A stretch of 33,288 nt of DNA. It comes from Schoenoplectus triqueter (Eukaryota; Streptophyta; Magnoliopsida; Poales; Cyperaceae). The stretch's first letter is position 1. The number at the start of each line of letters is the position of its first letter. This document shows positions 12,001 through 24,000 of this stretch, in pieces. Under the pieces are notes generated by a model. That model did no database searches and was not told the origin of the DNA. It saw only the letters and a list, made by a program, of their open reading frames with translations. A program made the translations under genes and the position numbers. The stretch spans positions 1 to 33,288 of the forward strand of contig CAXKVV010001418.1 of NCBI GenBank assembly GCA_964058805.1, written 5' to 3'.

Positions 12001-12499
12001 CAATCACACCGAATGATACCTACAATGGGAAGAGGCCAAAAACACACTCAATATGACAAGGAACTTGAAGTTTTTCAATGTAATTTCACAGCGTAATCCA
12101 CATGCTGATTAAAATATGCAGGAATGAACATCGAACTAAGAAAATGTATAATCACGTATCAGATGACTGGACAAAGTGATTCCCAACTAGTTCGGGGGTG
12201 AAACCCTAAAAATAAATTAAAAAAAAAGGAAAAGACAGGCTCACTTTAGCGAGGGAGAACTCGTCGTCTGGGACGATGGTCTTATCGCCAGCTGTGACGA
12301 GGGAGGCGGGACTCGACGACTCCGCCTCCGCGGCACACGTGACGTTCATGTGCCTCGCGTGGGAAGCCCGTACACCGGCAGGCGGGGAAGGGGAAAGGGA
12401 AAGGCGCCGCACGGCCACGGAGGAGGAACCGCGGCATACGGACAGCACGGACATGGCTGATGACGTGTACGAACAGGAAGCCATCATTCCAGCTCCCAT
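9098..12499 (-). CDS. Plastid membrane protein, DUF2854 / slr0575 family, 9 exons
   Basis: Exons on the - strand are 12499-12245, 12019-11973, 11745-11643, 11173-11087, 11009-10926, 10200-10147, 9913-9833, 9517-9472 and 9153-9098; they join to 270 residues. Residues 1-85 are Ser/Ala/Arg-rich with few acids at the start, like a chloroplast transit peptide. Two hydrophobic segments follow (about 86-107 and 118-135, VSFGVIGLALGGSLL and TYGFPVAIIGMALK). Then come the conserved soluble motifs YAELKPVPC, VIRYRYGDEQHLDEAL, GGGIPRR and KFTSFFGPGV, ending NDLYEVCLVSQTAS. The family includes the cyanobacterial thylakoid protein slr0575; its biochemical role is unknown to me. The intron after exon 5 starts with GC rather than GT. 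The ATG at 12499 is chosen because the reading frame further upstream runs into transposon sequence. The hAT element begins 201 bp upstream. Confidence 0.9.
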
Positions 12500-12584
12500 C
12501 GTATGGGCAGTGTGCACAGACAGGGTCACAGGGCGAGTGAAGCGGCCTCTGTGACTGTGTGTGGGTGCTTTGCTACTTGCTAAT

Positions 12585-12610
12585 CGTTCGTTCGTTCGTT
12601 CGTTCGTTCG
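12585..12610. repeat. (CGTT)n microsatellite in the 5' region of the DUF2854 gene
   Basis: About 6.5 perfect CGTT units, lying 86-111 bases upstream of the ATG at 12499 and read as (AACG)n on the gene's strand. It probably falls in the leader or core promoter. Confidence 0.85.
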
Positions 12611-12692
12611 AGGCGAACCGAAGGTGATAATCATTACTCTTCCCTCCGTTTCAAACAGACTGGAGAGAAATCTTGATTTGGAAAGGAGATGA

Positions 12693-12700
12693 GGAACAAT
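12693..12700. repeat. Left target-site duplication of the hAT element
   Basis: GGAACAAT directly precedes the element. It matches GAAACAAT at 16668-16675 in 7 of 8 bases. Eight base pairs is the standard hAT duplication. Confidence 0.75.
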
Positions 12701-15700
12701 TAGAGTTTTGAAGACGGTCCGATCCGGTCCAAACCAGGACGGTTCACGGTCCCGCACGGTCCACACGGTCCAGTCCTAGGCGGTCCACATTCGAAAAAAT
12801 CGAACTCGTCCCACCGTTGGCCCCCGGGTGTCGGACCCCTACGGGACGGGACAGGACGGTTCACGGTCCGGTCAGGTCCGATTTTTTTTTATATAAATTG
12901 GAAAAAATAATAATTTATCATATTTTTTAATAATAATTTTTAACTAATTCGAATTATTATTTTTAATTGTTTAAAAATCTAATAGTGCTAAAAAAATTTA
13001 AAAAAATTATAAAAATATAAAATTTCAGAGAATTATAAAAAATAATAAGAGTTGAAAAATAAATTTATTAATTTTTAAATAATAATTTTCATCGAATTAA
13101 TTATGTATTTTTTAATAATTTAAAATCAAATAATACAAAAAAATTATAAAAATATCAAAAATTATAAAAAATTATAAAATAAAATTTGGATAATATTTTA
13201 AGTTACCCTCCTCCTTTAAGCCGGGCTTGGGGCCAGCTATGTAAAAAGAATTAGGCGGAGTTATAATTTTTTTTTGTTAGTAATGTTCTTTGAAAAAAGA
13301 AATTTAAAAAAATAATTGAAATATTTAAAAATAGATAAAAAGATTGATATGGTAAGAAATATCAAACTCCTAGAAGTCGTTGTGCATATACCATAAGTCG
13401 TTGTCTTGAATATCGTATGGGTCGTCGGAATCATCTTCTATAGAGATATCGGGGATATTCGTACCACTTTCTTGAGTTTCTATGGCGGATATTGCTGCCT
13501 CAAATGTGGTATCATGTTGCATGCGACTTTCAGCATTAATCCAATCTTTATTGCACACAAGTTGTTCGAAAAAGTTTTGAACCCAATTTTGTACGCTTAT
13601 CTGTTAGGATCTTGTTTGCCAAACTAAAACATGATTCGGAAGGGAGGTTGACACAGGCACTGCAAATACGTCACGCGTCATCATCGTCAATGTTGGATAG
13701 GCACTTGCATTTCTCTTCCAGTACTCCAGGATATCAATTTGATCATCTTTCATCCTTCCCAAACAATAACTCAGTAATTTGTTATTGTTTATTTGTTGAT
13801 CTTCAAAACAATCATCATCTCGCAACTCATTTAGCAATCCAGATGAACTATTACTTCTATACGATTAAAAATGAACACAATATAAGTGAATAAATTATGT
13901 AATAGAAAGAATGATGATTAAAATACATACCTAATATTGTGATCGATAGTAAAAGGATTATTAGTATTTCATCGGGAGTTATAAATGTTGAATATCTCCT
14001 CCAATAAGCTATTTACGCGATTATCTTCTTCATTAGTGCGTAGATGTAGATTTTGTTTGTACCTTTGAAGAAGCCTTACGGTGTATTTTTTCTTGAATGA
14101 TGGATGAAGACAATTTACGATAATTATCACGGCGGGTACTTCCTCCCAATATTTGAGAAAAAAATTCATTGCTTCTACGATTAGAAAAAGAGAGGAGTCG
14201 ATACTTTCTATATTTTCTATCTCACGATAAACCTTTTCCAGAAAAAAATATATATAAAAAATATATATAGAACAAAATGAGATAGAAAAAATATATATAG
14301 AAAAAGATGAGATAGAAAAAAAGATGAAGTTTGAAAGGAATCAAATTAAAAAAAATCACCTTCGGTATGCGATAAAAATGATGAAGTAACTCATGTGTAG
14401 ACGGTGTATACAAACACGATAGTTTGAAAGTTGCCGTAAAGAAGACACTGAAGAAAGATAAGCAAATGAATCTCCTCGGTTGAGTTATTTAAGGTTTCGG
14501 TTATAGCATTCTTGTCAGGAAAACAATGATGAAACATCCTATAGGTCGAGTTCCAACGGGTATGCGGAAATTCTTATAAAACACTAATAATAGATTGATA
14601 AATAATCTGTGCAGTATGTGGAAATTTCATGATACGAAAACTTAAAACTTTTTTTGTAAAATCTAATTTTCATCAATATAATGGGCAGTAACACAAGAGT
14701 ACCCAAGACCTTGTTTACCGCTCGTCCAAATATCGGAGGTAATTGAAACCTTATAGTTGGCATATCCAAACATTACTAATAAATCATTTTTACGTTCTTT
14801 ATATTGTCTCTTAATCTCGGCTACCATTTTTCTATGATGAAATCTCTTATACAATGGTTGGCCACAACCCCGGATAACCAACCGGGCAAAACTTAAGTAA
14901 TTACCCATACTTATTGGTTGTTCTTTTTGGGCAATATACTGAGCAAACTCACTCAACATTCTTTTTTATCGTATCTTTGGTGAGTTCTACTACCATCCGT
15001 GTTTATAATGCTTTGGAATAAACGAGGGTCTGGTTGATCTTGTGGTTCCTCATTTTTTGCCACATGTTTATCAACATATTTTTTAAATGCACTTATACCA
15101 TTTGTCTTAGAATATCTATAAAAAACTTTGTAATTTTTTACCTTGCACCTTTCGCTGAGCATGACACTGCTCACATCCTTTGTTTGTTCATAAAAATGCC
15201 ACCAAGGTGCATCGTAGGAGGGGTCAGTTGTTTTCCTCTTCTTTTATGATGGTCTCGCTTCCATTGGTGATGGGGGTACACTTGAAATTGGAGTTTCTGC
15301 GGCAGAGGATGGTGTAGTCGAAACTTACGATGGGGATTCTTCGGTTATTTCATTGGAACTTGAGGCATATTGAGGATGATGCGGTGTAGTAAATGTAGGG
15401 GTTTGTTGAGATTGATAATTAAGATCTTGCGATATATAATTTGATTGAGGGTGGAGTGGGAGGTTCGCATGTCGTGGATAATATGGAGCGTCAGCTTGTG
15501 GATGTTGATAATATTGTGAGGGGTTTGTATTATCAACTACATCTTCACCAAAAATATCCACACTCAACCGGTGCATAAAATAATCCACAGGATTATGAGG
15601 ATTTATCATTTCTATAAAAAAAATCATCTACTTAAAAAATAAATTTAACATTCTAAAGAAAGTTCTAACAAAAAAAATAAATTTAACATAATAAATAAAT

Positions 15701-16667
15701 TTACAAAAGAAATCAACAATCTAAATAAATTTCTACTTAAAAAATAAATTTAACATTCTAAATAAAATTCTAACAAAAACAAAACTGAATCTCACATAAT
15801 AAATAAATTTATAAAAAAATTAACATTCTAAGAAAGTTCTAATAAAAAAAATGAATTTAACATAATAAGTAAATATAATATTGAATATAATATTCTAAAT
15901 CTATTAATCTAACAATATAAAACTAAAATGTAATATTCTAAGAAAAAAAAATTCTACAAATAAAAAAATAAAAATAAAAAATTACGAATAAAATCTAACA
16001 ACATAACTAATTTCTATAAATAAAAATTATAACTAATTAAAATTAAAAACTAACCTTGAAGGAAAAATATTATCGCAACGATGGAATTGATAAATGACGA
16101 ATACCGAATATTATCCTTCTAGTCTTCTACTTTCTTCGATTAGTTAATTTTTCAACAGACTAATAATAAATTAATAATTCTAAACTATTTTTTTGTTTTT
16201 TGTAATAAGAAAATTAAATTTGAGAATTGGGATTAAATGAAAATTTGAGAATTTGATAGATTGAGAAGAGTGAGAGTGAGATTTTGATGTGTTTTGAGAT
16301 GTAAATGAGAGTGATATTTATAGATATTTTCTGAATTTTTTTATTTTTTTTTTATTTTTTCTGCAAAGGAAAAAATAAAGTGGTTTTTTTTATTTTGGTA
16401 CACTTCGGGGTATCATTGGGGGCCAGCACCTTTTATTTAAATAAAAGGTTTGGATGGGATGGGGGCAGCAGGGGGTGGGGTGGGGGGGGCGGTCCGGGGG
16501 TTCGGTCCACGGTCCGGTCCATGGGTCCGCACGGGACAGGTCGACATGGTCCATTTTTTAGTGTAAAGAGAACCGGCCCACCGTTGGACCGGACGAAGGC
16601 AAGGCACGGGACGGTCCACGGTCCAATCCGGGACGGGTTGGACCGGGTGGGTATTTTTAATATGCTA
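12701..16667 (-). mobile_element. hAT-superfamily DNA transposon, structurally near complete, decayed
   Basis: The element begins TAGAGTTTTGAA and ends, in reverse complement, TAGCATATTAAA. These are short imperfect terminal repeats (8 of 12) of the hAT kind, with 8-bp duplications on each side. Both subterminal regions (about 12711-12885 and 16488-16650) are GC-rich and packed with GGTCC, ACGGTCC and ACGGGAC motifs in both orientations, as expected for transposase-binding arrays. The 3.6 kb between them is AT-rich and carries one broken transposase gene on the - strand. A probable 5' leader splice donor (AAG/GTTAGT) lies at about 16053. Confidence 0.85.
13370..15609 (-). pseudogene. hAT transposase, degenerate
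   Basis: Coding starts at MINPHNPVDYF (15609), just after a splice acceptor, with a Gln/His/Pro-rich N-terminus typical of plant hAT proteins. After a stop near 15325 come a zinc-finger-like segment (about 15240-14953), then ISMGNYLSFARLVIRGCGQP and YKVSITSDIWTSGKQGLGYS (about 14900-14690) from the RNase H-like core. MNFFLKYWEEVPAVIIIVNC (about 14169-14110) follows, then the C-terminal dimerisation region DILEYWKRNASAYPTLTMM (about 13740-13680), and finally KDWINAESRMQHDT. At least four stops or frameshifts break it, and the stretch from about 14220 to 14660 has largely lost similarity. It is not functional. The product would have catalysed cut-and-paste of this element. Confidence 0.85.
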
Positions 16668-16675
16668 GAAACAAT
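16668..16675. repeat. Right target-site duplication of the hAT element
   Basis: GAAACAAT, one base different from the left copy, directly follows the element end. Confidence 0.75.
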
Positions 16676-16877
16676 CGCATTTCTACTTTGCGCCTTTTTG
16701 TGTCTCCATCTATTAGGGTCTGTTTGGCAAATCAAGGAATAAGTTTGTAAGAGTGGTAATTTTGAAAGAGTGATAGAATAGTATTTTTTTGGAAGAGTGG
16801 TAGAATAGTGGTATTCTTGACTATTCGGAAGAGCGAAAATATCGTTTGGTAGTTATTACTCAGAATAGTTAAAATAT

Positions 16878-17595
16878 GAATAATTATGATACTAATAATG
16901 ATGATAATAATAATAGTAAAATAATAATCATAATAGTAAGATAATAATAATAATAAAGTAATAAAAAATAATCATAATAAATAATAATATTATAATAGTA
17001 ATATAATAAAAATATAAACATAATCATAATATAGAAATATAATAATAAAAAATTTTAATTACAATCATAATTATAATTATATAATAATAATAATAAGTAA
17101 TCATAATTTTAATTATATAATCATAATCATAATCATGATAATAATAATTATAGTCATAATCATTATTATAATAATGTAATAATAAAAATATAATCATCAC
17201 TATAATCAACATATAATAATATAATATAACATAATAAAATAATAATAAGTAATAATAATCATAATCATAATCATCATAATATAATAATAATATAATAAAT
17301 AATCTTGATCATAATAATATAATAATAAAATAATTATATTTATATTCATAACATAATAATATAATATTAAAATTATATTTATAATAATAAATAATATAAT
17401 AATACTAATGGTAATGCTAATATAATAACAATTATGATAAGAATAATTTAATAATAATAATATAATGATAATAATAATAATAATAATAATAAATAATAAT
17501 CATAATATTAATATAATATAATAATATAATAATACTAAATCTTAATCATAATCATAATCATAATATAATAATATATTATAATATAATCAAATAAT
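16878..17595. repeat. Degenerate TAA/ATAATC repeat inside the left MITE unit
   Basis: Almost entirely AT with scattered C and G, built from ATAATA, AATCAT and similar triplet-based units. It is mirrored by 17937-18695 in the right unit and resembled by the MITE copy at 26070. Confidence 0.85.
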
Positions 17596-17936
17596 AATTG
17601 TTATTCCGATGAGAGCTAATCCGGTATTCCATCTATAAGTTGGTATACCGGATTAGCACTATTCTGCACTCTTCTACTTAGTCTAAAATTCGTTTGGCAA
17701 ATTAATTCGTCGGAATAGCTATTCTATTTATACTTTTTATTATTCCATTGAGTGCCAAACACTCCCTTGGGTTTGTTTGGCACTCCATGGAATAGCAAAA
17801 AATAGGAATATAATTGTTATTCCGACGAATTAATTTGCCAAACGAATTTTAGACTAAGTAGAAGAGTGCTAATCTGGTATACCAACTTATAAGTGGAATA
17901 CCGGATTAGCTCTTGTCGGAATAGCGATTATTGTTT

Positions 17937-18695
17937 GATTATATTATATTATTATATTATGATTATGATTATGATTTATTATTATTATATTAATATTATG
18001 ATTATTTTTATTTATTATTATTTATTATATTACTATTATTAAATTATGATTACGATTATCATTATTATTATATTATCATCACTATTAGTATTATTATATT
18101 ATTATAATAATTTTTATTATTATATATTATCATCACTATTGGTGTTATTATATTATTTATTATTATTATTATATTATAATAAATATAATTTAGTATTATA
18201 TTTTATTATATTATGAATATAAATATGATTATTTTATTGTTATATTATTATGATCATGATTATTTATTATATTATTATTATTATTATTATTTTATTATAA
18301 TTATTATATTATGTTATGATTATGGTTATATTGTTATAATTATGATTATTTATTATTATTATTATTATATTATTATATTTTGATTATGGTTATATTATTA
18401 TATTATTATGATCACGACTATAATTATTATTATTATGATTATTATTTGATTATGTTGTATTATATTACGATTATATTATTAAAATTATGATTATTTATTA
18501 TTATATTACTATGTTATGATTATATTTTTATTTTTATTATATTACTATGATTACATGTATGAATATTATTATTATTTATTATGATTATTATTATTATTTT
18601 ATTATTATTATATTATTATTGTTATTGTTACTATTATGGTCATTATTTTATTATTATTTTTATTATCATCATCATTATTAGTATCATAATTATTC
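17937..18695. repeat. Degenerate TTA/GATTAT repeat inside the right MITE unit
   Basis: Reverse-complement counterpart of the repeat at 16878-17595, made of TTATTA, GATTAT and ATCATTATTA units. The two have diverged in internal unit number, so the palindrome is imperfect here. Confidence 0.85.
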
Positions 18696-18832
18696 ATATT
18701 TTAACTATTCTGATTAAATGTTACCAAACGATATGTTTGCTCTTCTGAATAGTTCAAAATACCACTCTTCCAAAAAAACACTATTCTATCACTCTTTCAA
18801 AATTATTTCTTAATTTGTCAAACGGACCATTA

Positions 18833-19318
18833 GCATTTAGCAAAACTTGTTGTGCTGAAACCTGCAATAACTTGCTAGTTGCAACTATTCGTTTAGGTGA
18901 ATTTCAAAGACCTGAGAACCTCTATTCTATTTCTATAGGCTATACGGATGTCGTGTAGTATGTACCAAAGAACGGCAAAATGGAAACTTCCAGGATATTT
19001 TAATCAGCGATTCAGCATTAATTATATAGATAGCATAGCGTAGCATAGCAGTGTATAAATATCCAACGCCTATGACTATGATATTCATCTCCTAAAGATG
19101 TCCTAATTAGAATTTAGACACCCACATACATAACACGCCGCGCTCCTCTCTGCTAAAAATATGATCATTTCTCACCAAACAACCCTCTCTACAAATATCC
19201 TTTACAGGATTTTCTCACAACCCCTCCTTTAAACTGTCAGACTTACATCTCCACCCCTCCATTCTATCTACTGTAAAAAGGAAGGATCAAAATGCAGTTA
19301 TCATGCCATACATGAATT
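18833..19318. other. 3' flank of MED25, no further gene seen
   Basis: Holds the probable 3' untranslated region of the - strand MED25 gene. A short GCATAG-type tandem run lies at about 19030-19050. No coding segment was found. Confidence 0.45.
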
Positions 19319-20985
19319 CTATTGCATAAAGCCCCCTCCACTCATGGGACCAGGAGGTTTCCCTTGGGGCATCATATGGGGCCTCCCTTGCATGAACGAC
19401 TGCCCCATCTCTGTGCCGATCATCTGTGGCTGCTGTTGCTGCTGCTGCTGTTGCATTTGCTGAGGCTGTAACTGTTGCTGCTGCTGTGGCTGCTGTAGTT
19501 GCTGCTGGGATGAAACTTGGGGTTTGAATACTACCATGTCCTGAAAACAGAGAGAAATGGTTACATCGCATCAGAACTCTACTCATACTTATCAGAAAAA
19601 GCTCCATTCTTTTTTTTTGTTCTTTTCTACTGTCACCAACTTATCCACTATGCAGTTGGGGCTTTCAAACATTGTTCCCTTTACATTTATGTTTACTTTA
19701 GTCAAGCATCTAGACCCTGGTCCAAATGGTACCAACACAATATACTAGATATGACATTGTGGCACAGATCAGAGTTCAAGAGGCATTTGGAGTTCAAAAG
19801 GGTGTCAGAAAATATTTACCCCAGGGAAGAGCATCCCAATTAGGCGGCCAGCCTTGTCAGAAACTGAGAGAAGCAATGTTTGAGAAGGCAGCTGTATAAC
19901 AGCACACTGAAAGGAAAACAATGTACCAAAAATCAGAAAATTTTCAATCTTTTCAAGTAAAAAATAATTAAACAAATTCAGAACATACTGACCAATTTCT
20001 TTTCTTGCAGTTGCCCAAGGAAACCATGCTGATTCAGGGTTCGAAATACCAAAAAATCAGCCTTACCAACATATTGCCTACACAAATATGTGAAAAAAAT
20101 ATTAAATATTGGAAAGAAACAACAGTATGCATGTACTTTCCTGAGAGGAACATCCTAGTACGTTGTATACCCCAGTTCCATATATAAACAGAAATTTACA
20201 AATCAAATCCCTCCAGAAATTGTTTTTCATAAGTAGAGAGGAAAAAAAAGAACTTGTTATTCATATGCTCCTGAGCAATAAGCCGAACTATTTGCATAGT
20301 TGATGGCCAATCAGCTGCGAGCCTGCACATAAAACATTTAACTAATTAAACAACATACTTCAAGTTTTTAATTTGTGAACATGAGAAAGAAAAGAAACGA
20401 AAAGAAAAACAGAAAACTCACGTGTCAGATGCAGATGCACTTCTGTAACCCTATAATAAGGAAGAGAAAAAACAAAAAACATGGAAGTTTAGTGGAGAAG
20501 AACAGACGTTTTGAAGGGCTAGATACAATTTAATTGGTCTATTGTATATGCAAATTTGTGATATGCTATCAGATATTCATACCAATAGTGCCATGGCTAA
20601 CCAGACAATTGGAAGCTAGATTTGTACTCAGAAATATCAATTCTGTGAATTTTCTAGCCCCTCACACATTCAGGTAGGTAATATAAATTTAACCCGCAAA
20701 ATTCAGATGAAACAATTTATGACCACCATCAACTTACTTCAAGTTTACAAATAAATACTGGCTGCCCTTGCCTCTGTCCAGACAATGTTCCCTACAAAAA
20801 ATTAATAAATAAAATAAGTAACAACAACAACAAAGCATTTAATCCCAAATAAATTGGGGTAGGCTAGAAATGAAACCCAATTGGAAATCACAGAGATCAT
20901 AATGACAACGATGATGACAATGATGATGATGATGATACTGACGATAATGACAATGATTATGATGATGATATAATAATAATAATAA

Positions 20986-21022
<37 letters not shown>

Positions 21023-24000
21023 GTAATATATAAATAAAATAAGTGAACTAGTTTAAAAAAATGCCTTGAATGCAATATACAACACATTCATTGACAATTC
21101 AAAACTTCCTTACCTTACCAAACAAAACTTAGAAATAGAAATATTTTTAAAAACTTCTGCCCTGTTAAACACACAAAACACCAATTATCCTCACAAAATT
21201 TTTAATCCCGCATCTCGCAAGATTTCTGCATGGAATGCCAATACTACCCTCTGTCCTCTACATTCCCCTTAGCAAAGCAATATAACAGGGGCAGTTTCAG
21301 CCCTTTCAGATGATTTCAATGAGATAGAAAATAGGCCATTTCTTCAATGGTTCAGAAAGACAACCGAAACATTTTTCATCATGCACGAGACTTTGCCAAA
21401 ATATACAGCATGTGTTTATGTTTTATTATAGAAATAGAGTGGTACTTCAAAATTAGGGTAACACAATTCCTACCTCCCATATTTTGACATACTTGGACTG
21501 TGACTGTTGGGCATTCTGCTGCTGAGTAAGAGGCATATTCATGCCTGAGTTGCTTCCCATCCCCATAGTGTTCACACCTCCTGACTGCTGAGTCATTCCA
21601 GGTGTAGGCATCATATTACCAGGTCCTGATGCCATGCCTTGACCTGCTGATCCAATACCACCTCCCATTGACGATTGGTTCATGACCATGCTCCCGCTAC
21701 CTTGCCCCATTTGTGGTCCCACATTAGGCATTGATTGCCCCATACCTGTCCAAAAGTACCAAAGACAAAGACTTCAATTATGTTTCCACACAGAAACATG
21801 TAAGCACGAAGAAAGGAAATTAATCAAGAACATCAACAGGCACATGCAGAACCAAAAATAAGAACTAAAAAAGTACCTTGAATATTGCTTGTATTTCCTA
21901 AGGAGGCTGACATGTTGGAAGTGGGTGGGTTAAAGGATCCAAGGCCCGCATTCTGGCCAATCTGTGTACCTGAGCCAGCTATCATATTCGACATGTGCAC
22001 TGCTATAGGAGTCCCTCCCATGGTGGGTAGACCAAGAGAGCTGGGCCCAGCTGCAAGAGAAGTCGACCTGACAGCTGTACCCAGTGCAGATAAAGTATTG
22101 AGTATGTTCACATTCCCAGGGCCTCCGGGCCGGATGGGTTGGTTTACAGTGTTGGGTGCTGATGGTTTGAGGTCTTGCATGGCATCTGCATTGCTCATGG
22201 TGTTATTGTTATTTGTCATCGTATTGTTACTATTGTTCATAGTTGGCATTTGTTGTTTAATGGGGGAAGGAGAGGATGTTTGAACTGTCGGAATTGGCTG
22301 AGAAGAGATGCCAGGCACAGACCCCACATGATGAGAGAATCCTGTCCCAGGGCCAGTTACCATGGAAAAAGATGCAGTGACCGGCTCCTGTAAAATAAGT
22401 AAAATTATTATTGGATAAAGTCATGACTTACATACCAAAAGAGACCAGCTCGAAGTGGTACAGTACACCAATATGACCAGCATTTTATGCAATTTATCGG
22501 AGCCATTTTCTTGTGTAGGCAACTTCTGTATGCTTTCAAAGTAGGTCCAAGTACTAAATACTTTTCACATAATTAAAGCCCTTAGTTTCATTGGCCGTGT
22601 CCCAAGAACTAATTTAAAAGAAACAGCTAAAAAAATTGAACAAAAAGAACTTACAACTTTAACGTTGGCAGTTGGCATGTTGCCACCTGTCAGAGGCCGA
22701 TTTAGTAAGGACGACCCACTCACTGGGTTAAAGAAAAATATGATTAGTACGTTACATTTTGATAGCAAACGGATATTGGATGGTAAATATAATACAAATG
22801 ATTGATGCTAGAAACTCGGACATGGTTTCAAGTATAATCCAGATTTTACCGCAAGACTTACCCAAATATGACGATTGGCAATTAATGCTATAAGTTGGAT
22901 GCATCATACACATACAAGATGCATCCCTTGATGCAAAGAATAGAAGAGTTGCAAAAACAAGGAAAAGGAAAATGACAAACACGTCACGAAAATTATCGCC
23001 AGCATAATTAAAGTCATTTATCACATATAACTGCGCAAAATTTAAAAGCAACAACTCTTATAAACCCCAATTTATTTGGGATTAAAGGCTTTGTTGTTGT
23101 TGCTGTAAACAACCTTTATGCAAATTGTTCTAGTAAAATATTTGATTATATTTATCTAAAAATTATTATAGACTCTGTTAACAAATATAATGTTAAATCA
23201 AAATTCAATGAACCAAAGAAGCTGAAGAAACCAAATTGCTAATGGTTGCATAAAAATATATGATATGATATGTACAATAACATTATAGTGCATATGCAAG
23301 ATTTTAGATTTCATAATCAAGTATCGATGGAATATAATTTACATTAACAAAAATCAGCCTGATTGAATTCAATAAACCAAAAACCATTCCAAAGATTTAA
23401 TTATTTCATTCAAACCTTTAAACAGGAAATGACCACTAAAGCTACTCAAATAAGTAGAAGGAGAAGGAAGATTTCCTCAATTATAACTTCTACAGATTTC
23501 CTAACATGTATCAATGAAACATAATTCACATTAACAATCATTAGCCTGACTAGGTTCAATTAAACCAAACCATTCTAAAGATTAGTTCATTCCGTTCAGA
23601 CCTTCAAAAAGAAAACAATAACCAAATGTGACCGAGTAGAAGGAAACAATAAGATTTTCTCTATTGTAGCTTACAAGCTATTTACCACTAGCAATTACCA
23701 CTAACGACAAGAACTTGACATGAAATCACTAAACCTTGATTTCAAGTAAAGAAAAGATTATTTTCTTTTTCTTCACTTTGATAGCATTATGTTAATGATA
23801 TACAACCTGACGAATTGGAGTTCTGAGGTGTGGGCCCTGGTACTGGTATCGAAACCGGAGCAGTAGTAGGCCTATCAAGCTTCCCAATACCAGGATTTGG
23901 TACCAGGTGTGCACTTATTGGGCGGTTCAAGGCCAACCTTGCCTCCAAGAAACTGTCAGAGAGCAAAACCAGGTGTTGAGAGTGCTTCACCTGGTCAGCT

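Larger units (their letters stand above)
16716..18829. mobile_element. Inverted dimer of a PIF/Harbinger-type MITE (2.1-kb palindrome)
   Basis: The left unit runs 16716-17766 (GGGTCTGTTTGGCAAATC to CAAACACTCCC). The right unit, in opposite orientation, runs 17769-18829 (GGGTTTGTTTGGCAC to CAAACGGACCA). Only TT separates them. TTA flanks the pair on both sides (16713-16715 and 18830-18832), which is the Harbinger-type duplication. No duplication is present at the inner junction. Each unit contains a mirrored block with GGTATACCGGATTAGC-like sequence, GAATAGCTATTC-like ends and 700-800 bp of TAA-rich repeat. There are no coding segments. Confidence 0.82.

Noticed and set aside
12500..12766. Longer open frame upstream of the DUF2854 gene start, on the - strand
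   Set aside because: It runs through the (CGTT)n repeat and into hAT subterminal repeats, so the extra residues are not likely to be protein.
16380..16742. Gly/Arg/Pro-rich open frames on both strands
   Set aside because: They are readings of the GC-rich GGTCC array at the hAT right end and continue across the insertion boundary.
16878..17595. Regularly spaced short repeats that could suggest a CRISPR-like array or satellite
   Set aside because: The units are AT triplets of varying phase with no spacers, bounded by MITE ends in a plant genome.
20839..21087. His/Ile-rich open frame on the - strand
   Set aside because: It is a translation of the GAT/AAT microsatellite within MED25 intron 10.
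21885..22283. Open frame on the + strand, 132 codons
   Set aside because: It is the antisense reading of MED25 exon 9; the - strand gives conserved splice junctions and family sequence.
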